Assembly (NCBI RefSeq): GCF_003319105.1
Contig: NZ_QOHH01000010.1
Coordinates: forward strand, 118,116 to 182,115
Length of the DNA: 64,000 nt
DNA from: Blastococcus sp. TF02-09
GTDB lineage: Bacteria; Actinomycetota; Actinomycetes; Mycobacteriales; Geodermatophilaceae
Direction of reading: 5' to 3'
Below are positions 59,886 to 64,000 of this stretch, piece after piece. The number at the start of each line of letters is the position of its first letter. Within the stretch, counting starts at the first letter, position 1. A program made the translations under genes and the position numbers. The notes below the pieces were generated by a model. It did not search any database and was not told the origin of the DNA. It saw nothing but the letters and a program-made list of their open reading frames with translations.

Positions 59886-61114
59886 CTTTTCTGCCTGACG
59901 GCTGGGAGGAGCGTCCGCTCGGAGAGCTCGTCGACATTCTCGATGGGCGCCGTGTCCCGGTGAACGCCAAGGAACGTGCTGAGCGGCCCGGAGTGGTGCC
60001 CTACTACGGGGCGACGGGCCAGGTCGGCTGGATCGATCAGTCGCTCTTCGACGAGCCGCTCGTCCTGTTGGGCGAGGATGGCGTTCAATTCCTCGACCGT
60101 GACAAAGCGAAGGCGTACGGGATCACCGGGCCGGCGTGGGTCAACAACCACGCGCACGTCTTGCGGGCCCGTGATGAGGTGATGGACCGGCGATACCTCG
60201 TCCACTACTTGAACTGGGTTGACTACTCCGGCCTCGCCAACGGAACGACACGGCTGAAGCTGACGCAGGCCGCGATGCGCCGAATCGCCGTCCGACTCCC
60301 AGCGCGGGAAGAGCAGCGGCGCATCGTTGACCGACTGGAAGACCACCTCTCCCGCCTCGACGCAGGGCGCGCCTACGCTGACTCGGCGCGGCGGAAGAAC
60401 CAGTCCGCGTTGGCTGCCTGGTGCGAGCGCCTGGTCTGGAAGAGAGCGGATCGGACGCGAACCATCGGCTCGCTCCTGCGGGAGCCGATGCGGAACGGCT
60501 TATCGGCGCGAGCGTCGCAGCACGGAACCACTCGCGTACTGACTCTTACCGCGGTAACCAAGAACTCCTTCTCGGACGCGTTCACGAAACTAGTGGACGT
60601 CGATGCTCGGAAAGCCGCCAACGTGATGTTGGCGAGTGGCGACATCCTAGTGCAGCGCTCGAACACTCCCGAGCTTGTAGGTTCTGCAGCCCTCTACGAG
60701 GGGCCGAACGGCTGGGCGATCTACCCGGACCTCATGATCAGACTTCGATGTGACGAGGCTGTCGTCATGCCGCAGTACATGACGCTGGCGCTTCGGAGCG
60801 CCCGCGCACAACGCTACTTCCGTTCCCGTGCCAAGGGCCTCGCCGGCTCGATGCCCAAGATTGACCAGTCGACCATCTCGGAACTCAAGGTCCCCTTGCC
60901 ATCTCTCGACGAACAACGGCGGTCGATGGCCGTCGCGAAGGAGTTGACCGAGCAGGCGTCACGCCTCGATGACGCAGTGCGCAAGGCTACGGCTAGAGCG
61001 GGAACCTTGCGCCGGGCTTTGCTGGAAGCTGCCTTTTCCGGACGCCTCACCGGGCGGACCTCGGATATCGGGATCGCCGAGGAGTTGGCGGAGCGCCGTG
61101 CCGGCCTGGGGTGA
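59882..61114 (+). CDS. hsdS: type I restriction-modification specificity subunit
   Basis: Encodes 410 residues from the GTG at 59882. Two target-recognition domains (starting GWEERPLGELVDILDGRRVP and RTRTIGSLLREPMRN) are each followed by a long helix. The conserved ends are ARLPAREEQRRIVDRLEDH and PLPSLDEQRRSMAVAKELT, typical of HsdS half-repeats. The two recognition domains are different, so the site should be bipartite and asymmetric. It sits between hsdR and two unknown genes. Confidence 0.92.
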   Translation: MTFLPDGWEERPLGELVDILDGRRVPVNAKERAERPGVVPYYGATGQVGWIDQSLFDEPLVLLGEDGVQFLDRDKAKAYGITGPAWVNNHAHVLRARDEVMDRRYLVHYLNWVDYSGLANGTTRLKLTQAAMRRIAVRLPAREEQRRIVDRLEDHLSRLDAGRAYADSARRKNQSALAAWCERLVWKRADRTRTIGSLLREPMRNGLSARASQHGTTRVLTLTAVTKNSFSDAFTKLVDVDARKAANVMLASGDILVQRSNTPELVGSAALYEGPNGWAIYPDLMIRLRCDEAVVMPQYMTLALRSARAQRYFRSRAKGLAGSMPKIDQSTISELKVPLPSLDEQRRSMAVAKELTEQASRLDDAVRKATARAGTLRRALLEAAFSGRLTGRTSDIGIAEELAERRAGLG

Positions 61115-61583
61115 GTTCACCGTCGCGCAGGCTCGACACCTGCTGAGTGGCAGGGCCAACGCGCTCATCGTCGGGCCAGTCGTTTGGACAGCGATCAACG
61201 GCACCTGGCGTGGTCGTGTCGAATGCTTGGCGGCGAACATGCCTGGCTGCGCCGTCGTGCTCGAGATCCAGGTACGGCCTTCGCGACCGAGTGAGCCCAC
61301 CGTCGTCCTCAACCTCAACGGCTCCCTGTGTCGTCGTGTTGACGTTAACGGGGTCCACCGCCTAGGCCCCCGCTTGGAGCGATGGACGCACGTGCAGGGG
61401 CGGGACAGCTCCGACGAGCCCGATCGGCTGATGCCTGACCCGCCCGGGTGGTTCCCGCACGTGCCGTTCGACCCGGTCGTCACACCGGACGCCTACCATC
61501 AGGTGTTCGTCGCGGCGGCAAGACTCTTCCAGATCGAAACCTCCGGCCTGAACTGGGACGATCCACCTGAGGAGGCGCCATGA
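61098..61583 (+). CDS. unknown gene 1 between hsdS and hsdM
   Basis: Encodes 161 residues from the GTG at 61098, overlapping hsdS by 17 bases; an open frame further upstream is a shadow. The protein is beta-rich: VAQARHLLSGRANALIVGP, AVVLEIQVRPSRPSEPTVV and LNLNGSLCRRVDVNGVHRL, then a Trp/Pro-rich DPPGWFPHVPF. I do not recognise a family. The overlap with both neighbours places it in the restriction operon, so it may guard or modulate the system. Confidence 0.65.
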   Translation: MPAWGEFTVAQARHLLSGRANALIVGPVVWTAINGTWRGRVECLAANMPGCAVVLEIQVRPSRPSEPTVVLNLNGSLCRRVDVNGVHRLGPRLERWTHVQGRDSSDEPDRLMPDPPGWFPHVPFDPVVTPDAYHQVFVAAARLFQIETSGLNWDDPPEEAP

Positions 61584-62350
61584 GCATCGATGTTGATCTG
61601 GACTTGGCGGCCGTCTTCTCGGGGGCTGTGAGGGAAAGCGCCATCGACGTCCCCTACGGCGACGGTCGTCTCCTGACGCTGCCATGGGCTCTGCACAACG
61701 GCGAGTGTGTTGCGATCTTGGTCGAGCCGGTGGCTGATGGTCTGTATCGCCTCAGCGACCGAGGCTTGGCAGCGGACGTACTCGCCACTGCAAACGTTGA
61801 CCTGGGCAGCCCGAGTCTGCAAGGCCGGTGGCAGACAGTGCAGCGCTCGCTTGCATTGCGCCCATCGGTGGTTCCACCGCCCAACGCCTACGAGTTGTCC
61901 GGAGACGCGACGACCGATGAGCTCGGGACTGCATTGACGACACTCGCTGAAGCCATCCTGCGAGCGGACGGCCTGCAGATTCTTGGTAAGCCTGACCGTC
62001 AGCTGACCTTTGCCGAGCGGGTGGTCAAAGACGTGTACTCGGCGGAGCTACCGGCCACTCCGCGCGCCCCGCTGCCGAACCGATTCGGAGGCCAGCGTCG
62101 AGTCACCTGTCGGATCGATCCCCCTCGAAAGCCTGCTCTCTTCGTACAGGCCCTCGCATCAGGTGACCCGAATGCGTCGTACGACCATGCGCGGGCCTTG
62201 TTCGCCGATGCGCAAATCGACCGGCAGCAACTGATCTCCGTCATCCAGCCACATTGGGGCCAGGCGTGGCATCGGGAAGCCCTGGCGGCTGTCAGCCACG
62301 TGGTTGATGGCGATCAGTGGCACGCCGAACTTCGACGGCTGGTGGCCTGA
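61580..62350 (+). CDS. unknown gene 2 between hsdS and hsdM, DUF1828-like start
   Basis: Encodes 256 residues. The first 80 residues (VPYGDGRLLTLPWAL, ILVEPVADGLYRLSDRGLA) recall DUF1828 domains, seen in bacterial defence and toxin-like proteins. The remainder is helical (LTFAERVVKDVYSAELPA) with a basic, Trp-containing end (QPHWGQAWHREALAAVSH). The match to DUF1828 is by eye only. It overlaps the previous gene by four bases (ATGA), so the pair is coupled. Confidence 0.65.
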   Translation: MSIDVDLDLAAVFSGAVRESAIDVPYGDGRLLTLPWALHNGECVAILVEPVADGLYRLSDRGLAADVLATANVDLGSPSLQGRWQTVQRSLALRPSVVPPPNAYELSGDATTDELGTALTTLAEAILRADGLQILGKPDRQLTFAERVVKDVYSAELPATPRAPLPNRFGGQRRVTCRIDPPRKPALFVQALASGDPNASYDHARALFADAQIDRQQLISVIQPHWGQAWHREALAAVSHVVDGDQWHAELRRLVA

Positions 62351-62659
62351 TCCAGTGAGAGCGGTCCCGTTGACATCGGATCACCTCGGCGACTGCCCCG
62401 GTCAGAGCCGGGCGACTGAGAACTTCGGAGTTGTTCGGCCGCTAGCTAGGTGTGAGCGAGCGATGCCGGGTCCCGGTGAATCGCAGCCGCCTTCGTAACA
62501 CCTCGTGTGGTGCCGCTCGCAGAGCAGCGGCCAGTTGTCGTTCCGATAGGTTTCCAGCCGATCAGGCGCGCGGGTCAACCAGCGGTCCGAGTCGGCCAGG
62601 CAGCGTGCGAGCATTGCAGACGGCACGCGGGGATCGGCTCCGCCGACACGGGGAGTGCG
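62351..62659. other. gap between unknown gene 2 and hsdM
   Basis: 309 bases without a convincing plus-strand gene. On the minus strand, 62402-62614 reads 70 residues with ETYRNDNWPLLCERHHTRC, reminiscent of the end of an HNH nuclease but lacking its first His and zinc cysteines. It is probably a relic. The hsdM ribosome-binding site GGGAG lies at 62651. Confidence 0.45.
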
Positions 62660-63868
62660 GTGACAGAGGCGCGGAGGCTGGTCGACAAGCTCTGGAGCTA
62701 CTGCAACGTTCTCCGGGACGACGGCGTCTCCACCATCGAGTACACCGAGCAGTTGACCTACCTGCTGTTCCTCAAGATGGCGCACGAGCGCGAGACCCGG
62801 CCGCTCAGGCCGGAGCGCATCGTCCCCGTTCACTGCTCGTGGCAGCGCCTCCTCGACGCCGACGGCGACGAATTGGAACTGACCTACCGGCACATCCTCG
62901 AGGACCTCGCCCGGCAGCCCGGCGTCCTGGGTGTCGTCTTCCGCAAGGCCCAGAACCGCATTCAGGACCCAGCCAAGCTCAAGCGGCTCATCGTCGATCT
63001 CATCGACAAGGAGAACTGGTCGGCGTCGGGCACCGACATCAAGGGCGATGCCTACGAGTCGCTGCTGGCCAAGGGTGCCGAAGACATCAAGTCGGGTGCC
63101 GGCCAGTACTTCACGCCGCGCCCGCTGATCCAGGCGATGGTCGACTGCCTGCAGCCCTCGGCGTCCGACACGGTGATCGACCCGGCTGCCGGCACCGGAG
63201 GCTTCCTCCTCGCCGCGCACGAGTACGCCTCGCAGCACGCCGCGGACATGACGCCGGAGGAGCGTGACCACCTGCGTGACGCCTTCGCGCACGGGGTCGA
63301 GCTGGTCGACGGCACCGCTCGCCTGGCCGCGATGAACCTGATCCTGCACGGCATCGGCAAGCCCAGCGGGCAGAGCCTCATCGAGGTCAAGGACGCCCTG
63401 CTCGCGGACCCCGGTCAGCGCTACTCGGTGGTCCTGTCCAACCCGCCGTTCGGCCGCAAGTCCTCGATCACCATGGTGGGCGCGGACGGCCGGGAGGCGC
63501 GCGAGGACCGGGAGATCGAGCGCGCCGACTTCGTCGTCACCACCGCGAACAAGCAGCTCAACTTCCTGCAGCACATCGCCACGATCCTGAAGATGTCCGG
63601 CCGGGCGGCGGTGGTGCTGCCCGACAACGTCCTCTTCGAGGGTGGCGCCGGGGAGACCATCCGCAAGAAGCTGCTGCGCGACTACGACGTCCACACCTTG
63701 CTGCGCCTGCCGACCGGCATCTTCTACGCCCAGGGCGTGAAGGCCAACGTGCTGTTCTTCGACAAGCGGCCGGCCGCCGACCATGCCTGGACCGAGCGCC
63801 TGTGGGTCTACGACCTGCGCACCAATCAGCACTTCACGCTGAAGCAGAACCCGCTGCGTCGCAGCCAC
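62660..63868 (+). pseudogene. hsdM: type I DNA methyltransferase HsdM, cut by an IS
   Basis: The first 403 codons of HsdM from the GTG at 62660 are intact. They include the N-terminal helical domain (SYCNVLRDDGVSTIEYTEQ), GQYFTPRPLIQAMVDCL, the SAM motif DPAAGTGGFLLAAHEYA, the catalytic NPPF in LSNPPFGRKSSI, and TGIFYAQGVKANVLFFD. After NPLRRSHL the frame enters an IS end and reads 33 foreign residues to a stop at 63970. Typical HsdM proteins run another 80-100 residues, including the part that binds HsdS, so the subunit is probably inactive. Confidence 0.88.
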
Positions 63869-64000
63869 CTAGATGTACTGCCCGGTGACGTTGGTGCAGC
63901 GTGTGATCGGCGGGAGGTTGCTGAGCGCTGTGTGGGGCCGGTGGTGGTTGTAGTGGTGCAGCCAGCCTGACAGAGCAGCCCGGCGAGCGGTCTCGGAGGT
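63869..64000 (-). mobile_element. IS481-family insertion sequence, 3' end of transposase
   Basis: The minus strand encodes the last 43 residues of a DDE transposase, running off the window edge. SGWLHHYNHHRPHTALSN and the terminus NVTGQYI are typical of IS481-family (rve domain) enzymes, with the stop codon TAG at 63869-63871. The IS boundary in hsdM lies within a few bases of that stop; the exact inverted repeat cannot be defined from one end. Confidence 0.85.

Noticed and set aside
1..64000. tRNA, rRNA or CRISPR arrays
   Set aside because: None were seen on either strand by eye.

Overview
This window is high-GC actinobacterial chromosome. The run ino1-padR / DUF5318 / class A PBP / GT87 / rpsF-ssb-rpsR-rplI / dnaB is the conserved order known from Mycobacterium and relatives. 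The very high GC content and gene style suggest a Geodermatophilaceae-like organism (Blastococcus, Geodermatophilus or Modestobacter). That family assignment is inference.

Region 1 (1-14.8 kb) is the core: the end of a YqgE/AlgH gene, a lipoprotein, the padR-ino1 operon, cell-wall synthesis genes, endonuclease IV, the rpsF-ssb-rpsR-rplI operon and dnaB. dnaB carries a class-3 type intein at its P-loop. It also has a sharply AT-rich patch at the position where other DnaB proteins carry a second intein. A LexA-like palindrome lies upstream of it.

Region 2 (15-27.5 kb) holds a hemerythrin, a desaturase with its reductase next to a divergent PucR regulator, and a coupled run of esterase, CoA-transferase (broken by one stop codon) and toroid protein. 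A methyltransferase, an FAD oxidase, a PPOX protein and the 3' part of dinB follow.

Region 3 (27,460-47,569) is an integrated element of about 20.1 kb that splits the chromosomal dinB exactly at the codons for its catalytic Ser-Ile-Asp-Glu motif. It has 56-bp terminal inverted repeats (52 of 56 matching) and is bounded by the 7-mer ATCGACA on both sides. Joining the flanks across that 7-mer restores one 458-codon dinB. The right end encodes a translationally coupled operon of three large tyrosine recombinases, a small zinc-finger protein and a TnpC/DUF6262-like protein. The left end carries a complete, divergent dinB that can replace the gene it broke. Between them lie copper and cadmium/lead handling genes (an ArsR regulator, a Csp-type copper store, DUF305 proteins, a P1B ATPase, a CDF exporter and a CmtR-like sensor) and an unrecognised two-gene unit.

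Region 4 (47.6-64 kb) resumes with the 5' part of dinB. Then come a TasA/SipW-like secretion pair (the peptidase fused to a LamG domain), an NfeD-flotillin pair, DUF3626, a SNF2-type helicase, a frameshifted LGFP-repeat protein and an alpha/beta hydrolase. The window ends in a type I restriction-modification locus (hsdR-hsdS-two unknown genes-hsdM) whose hsdM is cut by an IS481-family element running off the end.
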